42,091 nucleotides of DNA from an uncultured Psychroflexus sp. Its GTDB lineage: Bacteria; Bacteroidota; Bacteroidia; Flavobacteriales; Flavobacteriaceae. A program made the translations under genes and the position numbers. Shown here piece after piece: positions 36,205-42,091 of this stretch. The notes below the pieces were generated by a model. It did no database searches and was not told the origin of the DNA. It worked only from the letters and a program-made list of their open reading frames with translations. Positions within the stretch are counted from its first letter, which is position 1. Each line of letters begins with the position of its first letter. The stretch spans positions 1 through 42,091 of the forward strand of contig CAJXLO010000010.1 of assembly GCA_913056525.1 (NCBI GenBank), written 5' to 3'.

Positions 36205-36797
36205 GCTTTATATCCGTAAAATGCGATCAGGGTGAAGATAAGATATTGAAACGAAGTAAAGAGCAATCCTTTAAAAATGTAGAGCGGAACGGATATCAGA
36301 TCACCAACGATCCAGAATATCCAGTTCTCAACTTTCTTTTTGGCCATTAGCCACATGCCAACAAAGAAAATGCCGGTGGTCAATACATCGATATAGACGT
36401 ACCATTCACCCCATTTGCTGGAAAACTGATAAACGGCAACAACGAATATGATGGAGGCGATGAAAAGCAAAACAGCTCTTTGTGTCTCTTTTTTGGTCAT
36501 GATGGTTATCGGGATAAAATGCGCGTCATCTACTTTTCTTGTCCAGATAAACCATCCGTAAACGCTCATGGCAAAATAATAGGCATTGATCATCATATCA
36601 CCCAGAAGATCATTGACTAACAAGATATAAACAAATATCGACGTGCTGATGATGCCCGTGGGAAAGACCAGGATATTATCTTGCTTAGAGAACCAAACGC
36701 TTAAAAAACCAAATAAAACCCCGATCAGCTCTAACGTGATGAATAAGGTAGAAGTGTCCTCATATTGCTGGAACAACCAATCAAAAATCTGGCTCAT
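36159..36797 (-). CDS. pnuC: PnuC-family vitamin transporter
   Basis: This 212-residue integral membrane protein has about seven helices and the PnuC hallmark YYFAMSVYGWFIWTRK, followed later by GIFFVGMWLMAKKKVENWIFW. PnuC proteins carry nicotinamide riboside by facilitated diffusion, driven by intracellular phosphorylation, while related PnuT proteins in Bacteroidota carry thiamine. A NadR-like kinase overlapping its 3' end argues for nicotinamide riboside. A thiamine-binding-like protein overlapping its 5' end by 17 bases argues for thiamine. No TPP riboswitch was seen at the head of the operon. Confidence 0.88.
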   Translation of the reverse strand: MSQIFDWLFQQYEDTSTLFITLELIGVLFGFLSVWFSKQDNILVFPTGIISTSIFVYILLVNDLLGDMMINAYYFAMSVYGWFIWTRKVDDAHFIPITIMTKKETQRAVLLFIASIIFVVAVYQFSSKWGEWYVYIDVLTTGIFFVGMWLMAKKKVENWIFWIVGDLISVPLYIFKGLLFTSFQYLIFTLIAFYGYKAWKKQINLPKSSLLK

Positions 36798-37047
36798 AGT
36801 CGCTTCTATCGGTTTTTACTATTTTCATGTACATCAAGCCGCAGTCCACATTGCTTAAGGCGAATTTCATTTCTGTGTTGATCAAGTCCATGACCTGATC
36901 ATAATCGCCATACACCTGAGTGCTTAGCGGGTTTTCTTTAACGGTCAAAGCGCTGGCCCTAAGTTTTTTAATAAATTGCTGGATAGGTTCCTCAAAATCG
37001 TCCATCAACGGACTGAAAGTGAGTTCTACTGATATTTTTAAGCTCAT
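36781..37047 (-). CDS. YkoF/thiamine-binding-like small protein
   Basis: The 88-residue protein has a ferredoxin-like layout: strand SLKISVELTFSPL, helix EEPIQQFIKKLRASAL, strand LTVKENPLSTQVYGDYDQVM, then the terminal KIVKTDRSDYEPDF. This resembles the short thiamine/HMP-binding (YkoF-like, MTH1187) proteins. It overlaps both neighbours (17 bases with pnuC, 4 with the GGGPS gene), so all are likely one transcript. Ligand is inferred from fold similarity alone. Confidence 0.65.
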   Translation of the reverse strand: MSLKISVELTFSPLMDDFEEPIQQFIKKLRASALTVKENPLSTQVYGDYDQVMDLINTEMKFALSNVDCGLMYMKIVKTDRSDYEPDF

Positions 37048-37742
37048 AGTGCTAGATTTTTATTTTCAAAGGCAGTGCCTATCACAACCACGTCTGCGCC
37101 GGCTTGATAAGCTTCTTGAATTTGTATCCTGGATCTTAGTCCTCCACCAACGATGATAGGCAGTTCCACGTTTTTTGCTACTTCCTGAATGATTCCAGGT
37201 TTCACCGGTGTTTTGGCACCACTTCCTGCTTCAAGGTAAATAAGCTGCTTGCCTAAATATTCCGCGGTGATCGCCGTGTTGACGATCTTCTCGATATCGG
37301 ATGGGTTCATCGGTCGTGTCCTGCTTTTTTGGGCTACACTGGAATGGTTTCCGCCGTCTATTAGGATGTAACCCGTAGGTATGACCGATAATTTAGCTTT
37401 TTTTATCTCTGGAGCGGCTTTAAGGTGATGACCGATAAGAAAGGCCGCATTTTCTCCGCTGAGCAAGCTGAGGAACAGGATGGCATCCGCATGGTTTGAA
37501 AGTTGCTCATGATCACCAGGAAAAAGTATCAAAGGTAAAGTGGTATGCTTTTTTACTTCTTTTACTATAATATCCGTTTTACCTTTACTTACAAAACTTC
37601 CACCGATCAGGAGAAAGTTCGTCTGGGTCGGGATATCCCGGATCAATCTAGCTATTTCATCGACCTGTAGTTTATCGGGATCAAGTAAAATGGCCAATTG
37701 TTCTTTTTGGGTGATCTGCTGAAGGAATCTACTGGTGTTCAT
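37044..37742 (-). CDS. geranylgeranylglyceryl/heptaprenylglyceryl phosphate synthase family (GGGPS)
   Basis: The 232-residue TIM-barrel protein has AILLDPDKL at the start, LILFPGDHEQLSNHADAI, SVIPTGYILIDGGNHSS, LIYLEAGSGAK and IIVGGGLRSRIQIQEAY. The late VGGGLRS phosphate loop and the YLEAGSGA strand are characteristic. GGGPS makes the first ether bond of archaeal-type lipids from glycerol 1-phosphate and a prenyl diphosphate; bacterial group II members occur in Bacteroidota. No G1P dehydrogenase (AraM-type) gene is in the window, so the downstream product is open. Confidence 0.9.
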   Translation of the reverse strand: MNTSRFLQQITQKEQLAILLDPDKLQVDEIARLIRDIPTQTNFLLIGGSFVSKGKTDIIVKEVKKHTTLPLILFPGDHEQLSNHADAILFLSLLSGENAAFLIGHHLKAAPEIKKAKLSVIPTGYILIDGGNHSSVAQKSRTRPMNPSDIEKIVNTAITAEYLGKQLIYLEAGSGAKTPVKPGIIQEVAKNVELPIIVGGGLRSRIQIQEAYQAGADVVVIGTAFENKNLAL

Positions 37743-37751
37743 TGAATTATC

Positions 37752-38375
37752 TTAATATGTATAAGCGCAGGTAAATCCGTCAAATTCTAAGAAGTCTATC
37801 TTGTACTCAGGTTGGTCTTCCTGGTTCAAAACGCGCACGGTCGTCGATCGGTCGTTAAGTTGAAAATCATCTACATCCATATCGCGCAGGAAGAATAGAC
37901 CTTTTTTCCCATAGAGCTTATAGGTGGATTCCTTAGCGCACCAAACTACGGTAAGCTTTCTCATTAGTTCCCTTTCATCCTTGATGTGATCATATTTGTT
38001 GACCGGTGTAAACTTTGAGGCTATCTTTCTGATCTTGTGCCGCTGTTTTTCAATATCAATACCAACCGGCTGATCGCTGATGATCAATCCTGTGTACTGG
38101 AAAGAGTGCGATATGGAAATGAAATTCCCGTCAGTAAGATGCGGTTTACCTTTTCCATCATAGTCTAGGTCCTGATCCGAATAGCCAAAATGCTCTAATA
38201 AATGACGAATGCTCAGAAATCCTTTCTTATGGATAAGCGAGCCCATGGCGTCAAATTTTTCCTGACAATAAGGAGACAAAATTACTTTTTGCGCTAGTTC
38301 GTAAAGCTGTTCATCAATATGCCATATAGCGAGATGGGTTTTTGGTTTTATCGTAATTGTTTTATAAATAGGCAT
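37752..38375 (-). CDS. 4'-phosphopantetheinyl transferase superfamily protein
   Basis: The start at 38375 (MPIYKTITIKPK...) gives 207 residues; a longer frame begins with an AT-rich hydrophobic stretch overlapping the ahcY promoter and is rejected. Motifs are FISISHSFQYTGLII, VGIDIEKQRHKIRKIASKF and WCAKESTYKLYGKKGLFF, which contain the Mg-binding D-x-E and the W-x-x-KES-x-K signature of Sfp/EntD-type transferases. It loads phosphopantetheine onto carrier proteins; the partner is not in the window. It is divergent from ahcY with 49 bases between the starts. Confidence 0.9.
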   Translation of the reverse strand: MPIYKTITIKPKTHLAIWHIDEQLYELAQKVILSPYCQEKFDAMGSLIHKKGFLSIRHLLEHFGYSDQDLDYDGKGKPHLTDGNFISISHSFQYTGLIISDQPVGIDIEKQRHKIRKIASKFTPVNKYDHIKDERELMRKLTVVWCAKESTYKLYGKKGLFFLRDMDVDDFQLNDRSTTVRVLNQEDQPEYKIDFLEFDGFTCAYTY

Positions 38376-38394
38376 GAAGAAACTTAGATAATAG

Positions 38395-38402
38395 TAAATT
38401 TG
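38395..38402 (+). promoter_or_regulatory. possible -7 element for ahcY
   Basis: TAAATTTG matches TAnnTTTG and lies 22 bases before the ahcY ATG. No convincing TTTG is found 17-20 bases upstream, so only half of a promoter is visible. Confidence 0.35.
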
Positions 38403-38424
38403 CAATTTAAACAAATATATTATT

Positions 38425-39741
38425 ATGAGTACAAAAACAAGATCATACACGCCCTATAAAGTAAAGGATATTTCATTGGCGCAATGGGGTCATCGGGAAA
38501 TCGAGTTAGCGGAAGCAGAAATGCCTGGATTGATTGCCCTACGCGAGGAATACGGCGAAGAAAAGCCGCTTAAAGGTGCTCGGATCGCCGGATGCCTTCA
38601 TATGACCATTCAAACTGCCGTTTTGATAGAAACGCTGGTTCAATTAGGAGCTGAAGTAACCTGGAGTTCTTGTAATATATTTTCTACGCAAGATCACGCA
38701 GCAGCAGCAGTTGCTGATAAAGGAGTTTCTGTTTATGCCTGGAAAGGAATGACGGAAGAGGAATTTAACTGGTGTATTGAACAGACCTTGTTTTTTGGGG
38801 AAGAACAGAAGCCGCTGAATATGATATTAGACGATGGTGGCGATCTGACCAATATGGTTTTAGATAAATATCCGGAACTTACCGGTGGTATCAATGGTTT
38901 ATCAGAAGAAACCACAACCGGCGTTCACAGACTTTACGAAAGAATGAACAACGGCACTTTACCGATGCCGGCAATCAACGTTAATGATAGTGTAACCAAA
39001 TCTAAATTTGATAATAAATATGGTTGCCGTGAAAGCGCAGTAGATGCCATTAGAAGAGCTACAGATGTGATGCTAGCCGGAAAACGCGTAACGGTCTGCG
39101 GATACGGTGATGTAGGAAAAGGAACGGCAGCATCTTTTAGAGGTGCCGGCGCGATTGTGACAATAACTGAAATAGACCCAATTTGTGCGTTACAAGCCGC
39201 CATGGACGGTTTTGAAGTGAAAAAATTAGAAAGCGTTGTTGAAACGTCTGATATTGTTATTACTACAACCGGAAATAAAGATATCGTTAGAGCTGAGCAT
39301 TTTAAAGCAATGAAAGACAAAACAATTGTCTGTAACATTGGTCATTTTGATAATGAGATTCAGGTAGGCTGGTTAAATGAAAATTATGGCGATACGAAGG
39401 TAGAGATCAAACCACAAGTTGATAAGTATACAGTTGATGGAAAAGATATTATTCTGTTAGCGGAAGGAAGATTAGTCAACTTAGGTTGTGCTACCGGACA
39501 TCCAAGTTTTGTGATGAGTAATTCATTTACTAATCAAACCTTAGCACAAATGGAGCTTTGGAACAATAGAGAAAAATATGAGAACAAAGTTTATATGCTA
39601 CCTAAACATCTGGATGAAAAAGTAGCCGCTTTACACTTAGAACGAATAGGTGCAGAATTAACCGATCTGGAAAAATATCAGGCTGATTACATAGGCGTTG
39701 AGCAGAAAGGTCCATTTAAGCCGGAATATTATAGGTATTAA
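38425..39741 (+). CDS. ahcY: adenosylhomocysteinase
   Basis: The 438-residue enzyme hydrolyses S-adenosylhomocysteine to adenosine and homocysteine, clearing the product of SAM-dependent methylations. Signature blocks are [34 protein letters not shown], the NAD-binding [19 protein letters not shown], and [13 protein letters not shown]. The C-terminus [11 protein letters not shown] contains the conserved dimer-arm Lys-Tyr pair. It is complete and followed by a terminator, the first of two near-identical copies. Confidence 0.97.
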   Translation: MSTKTRSYTPYKVKDISLAQWGHREIELAEAEMPGLIALREEYGEEKPLKGARIAGCLHMTIQTAVLIETLVQLGAEVTWSSCNIFSTQDHAAAAVADKGVSVYAWKGMTEEEFNWCIEQTLFFGEEQKPLNMILDDGGDLTNMVLDKYPELTGGINGLSEETTTGVHRLYERMNNGTLPMPAINVNDSVTKSKFDNKYGCRESAVDAIRRATDVMLAGKRVTVCGYGDVGKGTAASFRGAGAIVTITEIDPICALQAAMDGFEVKKLESVVETSDIVITTTGNKDIVRAEHFKAMKDKTIVCNIGHFDNEIQVGWLNENYGDTKVEIKPQVDKYTVDGKDIILLAEGRLVNLGCATGHPSFVMSNSFTNQTLAQMELWNNREKYENKVYMLPKHLDEKVAALHLERIGAELTDLEKYQADYIGVEQKGPFKPEYYRY

Positions 39742-39764
39742 ATTTGAGATTTTAGAAATTAGAA

Positions 39765-39797
39765 AAAACCGCCAAGCTTATGCTTAGCGGTTTTTTT
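39765..39797 (+). terminator. rho-independent terminator after ahcY (copy 1)
   Basis: The stem AAAACCGC...GCGGTTTT extends inward through AAGC/GCTT around a TTAT loop and is followed by T residues. It matches 32 of 33 bases with the copy at 40241-40273. Confidence 0.85.
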
Positions 39798-39846
39798 ACT
39801 CTAACGAAGATAATCATGTTCATGTTCACGCTAAAAAAAGACTAAA

Positions 39847-40170
39847 ATGAAAATAAAAGTTGATTATAGAGATGAAATTGATAATATGGATAATTTGGAA
39901 ATAATCTCCGCTCAACACTTAGTAGATTATATTATCCGATTAAAATTTAATGACGGAATTATTAGAAAAGTTGATTTTGAATCTTTCTTGAAAAATTCGT
40001 CTAATCCATATATTCGAAAATATTTACAAAAGGAAAACTTTTTGAATTTTAAGCTTATAGATGGAAATTTGAATTGGAATGATTATGATCTCATATTTCC
40101 AATAATAGATTTGTATAATAATAAGATTGAAAAGAATAAGAAGTCAAAGCAAAAAGAGATTCATACTTAA
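39847..40170 (+). CDS. DUF2442 family protein
   Basis: This 107-residue protein has the DUF2442 pattern: strand DNLEIISAQHLVDYIIRLKF, acidic turn NDGIIRKVDFESFLK, then FKLIDGNLNWNDYDLIFPIIDLY and a lysine-rich tail. DUF2442 proteins are often toxin-antitoxin-associated or stand-alone; function is unsettled, and no toxin partner is adjacent here. The sequence is visibly more AT-rich than ahcY. It is bracketed by two nearly identical terminators, which suggests arrival as an insertion accompanied by terminator duplication. Confidence 0.75.
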   Translation: MKIKVDYRDEIDNMDNLEIISAQHLVDYIIRLKFNDGIIRKVDFESFLKNSSNPYIRKYLQKENFLNFKLIDGNLNWNDYDLIFPIIDLYNNKIEKNKKSKQKEIHT

Positions 40171-40240
40171 AAATGATTTTAGGTAATTCGTAATTAGATA
40201 TTTGACTATATACTAATTAAGTTTAATCTAATAGTTTAAT

Positions 40241-40273
40241 AAAACCGCCAGGCTTATGCTTAGCGGTTTTTTT
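40241..40273 (+). terminator. terminator copy 2, after the DUF2442 gene
   Basis: It is identical to the ahcY terminator except for one base (AGGC for AAGC), which a G-U pair tolerates. It lies between convergent genes and can end both transcripts, including the lipoprotein gene that stops at 40276. Confidence 0.85.
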
Positions 40274-40275
40274 AT

Positions 40276-40860
40276 TTAATTTGACTCAAACTCTTTTCTC
40301 TTCTTCAGCATTCTTTGCTGTCTTTCGAAAAGGAGAATTTCTGTGCGACCTTTATCAATTTTATTCAACTTTTTTTGTCTTTGTTCAGGCTTTGCCTTGA
40401 AAACCTTTTTAATATTCTTTTTGTTTTTAGTTTCAAAAGTATTGGACAACGACTTGGCTTGATCGATATCAATTTTATCGTTTTCTAATAGATACATCAC
40501 TAATGCGTAGAAATTATCAATATTAGGAGTTGCGTATTTAAGTTCTGCTAATTCATTCGCTATAAACAATCTATCTTTTTGAGTAGATTGATTGTAAAAA
40601 TCAGTCGCCAATAATTTAAAAATGCAGTAATTCCTAAGATTTTGAAAATAATGTTTCCCTTTATCTTCTTGTAAAGAAATTCTGTAAGTAGCTAATAATT
40701 CATCATATCCTTTAGCATCATAAATAGCATGATCTTTAGGAATAATCCCTTTTTCGCTTGAATCGGGTTGATTTTCAGCTATAGTACTATAATCACAACT
40801 TATCAGCGTCATTCCAAGAAATAGAAATGAAAATTTTAGCCAATGCTTGAAAATAACCAT
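40276..40860 (-). CDS. putative lipoprotein of unknown function
   Basis: The 194-residue protein begins with a signal peptide and lipobox (FSFLFLGMTLISCDYS, Cys 22). The mature part is helical, charged and lysine-rich at the C-terminus (KNIKKVFKAKPEQRQKKLNK ... RQQRMLKKRKEFESN). No known domain is recognised. It stands alone between the terminator at 40241-40273 and the IS-damaged gene; its start codon at 40860 is followed upstream by about 100 bases with nothing recognised. Confidence 0.65.
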   Translation of the reverse strand: MVIFKHWLKFSFLFLGMTLISCDYSTIAENQPDSSEKGIIPKDHAIYDAKGYDELLATYRISLQEDKGKHYFQNLRNYCIFKLLATDFYNQSTQKDRLFIANELAELKYATPNIDNFYALVMYLLENDKIDIDQAKSLSNTFETKNKKNIKKVFKAKPEQRQKKLNKIDKGRTEILLFERQQRMLKKRKEFESN

Positions 40861-40968
40861 TTTATAAATACTATTAGTTTATCCTTCAATAGCATAACGA
40901 AATTCTTAAATGTTTATTACGATCAATGATAATATCAAAGGAAATTTACATTTATCAATATAATATTC

Positions 40969-41088
40969 TTACTGCTTAACTATCTTCTGCGTAAAAGTAT
41001 TATTAGAAGCATCGATCAGCTTTACAAAGTAAACACCTGAACTTAAAGCAGAAAGATCAAGGCTAGCTTTTTTATCTTCTATCATTGT
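40969..41088 (-). pseudogene. T9SS type A C-terminal sorting domain, remnant cut by an IS
   Basis: Reading the minus strand from about 41088 to the TAA at 40969-40971 gives KKASLDLSALSSGVYFVKLI then DASNNTFTQKIVKQ-stop, the classic end of type IX secretion cargo (SSGVYxxxL...KxxK). Upstream of about 41088 the frame loses similarity and hits a stop near 41170, because the IS4-like element begins there. It is the last 39 codons of a once larger secreted protein; its catalytic or adhesive part is gone from this window or lies on the far side of the IS. Confidence 0.8.
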
Positions 41089-42091
41089 TGTCCGATAAAA
41101 ACTGGTATCCCGATAAAATCTTTTTCTAAGCCTTATTTTGCTTGACAAAGATTTGACCTTTAAAATAGAACCTCCCTAAGGGTCGAAAATGCTTAATTGA
41201 CCAATATCTTTTGTTGTGATGTCTTCCCACTTTGCATCTGGGTCCTTTAAAAACTTGAACAGGTCAATGTAGGTCATCAAATGATATCTTATGACGGACA
41301 TCATATTAGAAAATGCCCAGTTCCTTTCTGCCATTCTTTTTATAACGAGCATTATCAATTGAATGATAAGGCTCACCCATATTTGTATCTCAATGGCATT
41401 TTGATTATCTCCAAGGAAATATTTTAATGGGAAGTTCTGTTTTAGTCGCTTGAACATCTTCTCTATTTGCCACCTGTTCTTATAAATATCTGCTATCTTA
41501 TCCGCTTTGAGCTCATAGTTGTTAGTAATGAACTCATATACTTTTTGATGCTCTTCATGCCAAAATGCTATTCTTCTAAGGTGAAATGCCTTTTGCTTTT
41601 GATCATACAGCTCTATCCGCTCATCCTTCAATATCGCATCATCTACTTTATCAGGTATATCAAATTCTTCAAGGCTATTATATCGTGCATTGTGCTTTTG
41701 CCTGGTGACAAAGAAAACATCTTCTGATGTCCATCTTTGATACTGCTTGTAATCTACGTATCCTTTATCAAATACGACGAACGAGCCTTTTTTCAGGTCT
41801 AGTTCTTTTAAGAACGTATGGTCGTGTTTTGCTGCATTAGAGAACTTTACCAGACAGGGTACATCTTCCATGGCATTTATCATAGTATGCATCTTTATAC
41901 CACCTTTCTTTTTTCCATTGAGCGGATTCCTTCCTGCGCCTTTGAGTATGTCACTAAAGAGCGATATGGTCGAGGAGTCGACGATCCTGAGATCTTTAAC
42001 AGCAGGCTCGTCAGGTCTGCTGTCCGATAAATATCTATGATAACGTTCGTAAATAGACCTATAGATGTCTGAGAAGACAGCAGAGTCTCTT
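41089..42091 (-). mobile_element. IS4-like insertion sequence, 3' part, runs off the window
   Basis: The element contains the transposase gene from 41176 to the window end. The non-coding end (41089-41175) carries two direct copies of CCGATAAAA (41092-41100 and 41110-41118), as expected of a transposase-binding terminal region. The left boundary is placed at about 41089 because the T9SS sorting-domain frame loses similarity there; the exact terminal inverted repeat and target duplication cannot be set without the other end. Confidence 0.65.
41176..42091 (-). CDS. IS4 family transposase (N-terminus beyond the window)
   Basis: The minus-strand frame is open from 42091 to the stop at 41176, about 304 residues. 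The DDE layout is visible: first Asp in RIVDSSTISLFSDIL, second Asp in FVVFDKGYVDYKQYQRW, and the IS4 signature Y-x-x-R-x-x-x-E in YKNRWQIEKMFKRLKQ. The GAGRNPLNGKKKGGIKMHTM stretch follows the first Asp. The visible part is intact with no frameshift, so the element may be active. An internal ATG at 41892 exists but would remove the first catalytic Asp and is not the start. Confidence 0.9.
   Translation of the reverse strand, partial: RDSAVFSDIYRSIYERYHRYLSDSRPDEPAVKDLRIVDSSTISLFSDILKGAGRNPLNGKKKGGIKMHTMINAMEDVPCLVKFSNAAKHDHTFLKELDLKKGSFVVFDKGYVDYKQYQRWTSEDVFFVTRQKHNARYNSLEEFDIPDKVDDAILKDERIELYDQKQKAFHLRRIAFWHEEHQKVYEFITNNYELKADKIADIYKNRWQIEKMFKRLKQNFPLKYFLGDNQNAIEIQIWVSLIIQLIMLVIKRMAERNWAFSNMMSVIRYHLMTYIDLFKFLKDPDAKWEDITTKDIGQLSIFDP

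Noticed and set aside
38376-38450. A 25-residue N-terminal extension of the phosphopantetheinyl transferase
   Set aside because: It overlaps the ahcY start and promoter region, and the family fold begins at MPIYK.
42021-42031. TGTCCGATAAA repeated at 41089-41099 and 42021-42031, as a possible IS end pair
   Set aside because: The second copy lies inside the open transposase frame and in direct, not inverted, orientation; it is most likely chance.

Overview
The window comes from an AT-rich genome of the phylum Bacteroidota, most likely a marine or environmental Flavobacteriia-like lineage. Four things point there: the type IX secretion/gliding core gldK-gldL-gldM-gldN, a T9SS C-terminal sorting-domain remnant, promoters of the TTTG / TAnnTTTG type, and Bacteroidota-typical families (DUF983, DUF4301, LptE, CPXCG, bacterial GGGPS). 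The species cannot be named from the sequence alone.

Layout. 1-5661: tail of a PlsC-like acyltransferase, then a tight minus-strand run of hemH, a MATE transporter, hemJ, an NtrY-like histidine kinase, an enoyl-CoA hydratase and a small membrane protein. 5769-12994: minus-strand lower phenylacetate pathway paaG-paaH-paaI-paaJ-paaZ, interrupted between paaJ and paaZ by a mazEF-type toxin-antitoxin pair plus a second antitoxin copy; PaaZ carries an extra C-terminal DUF1569-like domain. 13159-13932: a decayed region with a broken secreted-protein gene, an intact initiator tRNA-Met, a GIY-YIG nuclease gene and two degenerate copies of the tRNA 3' part plus terminator. 14067-17612: CPXCG protein, ABC-F ATPase, DUF983 protein, FAD oxidoreductase. 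17674-26131: T9SS core genes, a degenerate ureohydrolase-fold gene and topA.

26276-33797: an LpxR-like outer-membrane protein diverges from a plus-strand operon miaB, sigma-54 activator, lptE, TPR-like protein, secG. A terminator follows, then groES-groEL, preceded by a sequence with exact sigma-54 GG-N10-GC geometry. 34116-38375: minus-strand salvage and lipid genes (DUF4301, NadR-like kinase, PnuC-type transporter, thiamine-binding-like protein, GGGPS, phosphopantetheinyl transferase). 38425-42091: ahcY, a DUF2442 gene flanked by two nearly identical terminators, a lipoprotein, and a T9SS sorting-domain fragment cut off by an IS4-like element that runs off the window.

The strongest leads for something not well described are: the GIY-YIG gene bracketed by copies of the tRNA-fMet 3' end and terminator, with a parallel case at DUF2442; the ureohydrolase-like protein that has lost three metal ligands beside the T9SS core; and the possible sigma-54 control of groESL with an orphan activator gene in the adjacent operon.
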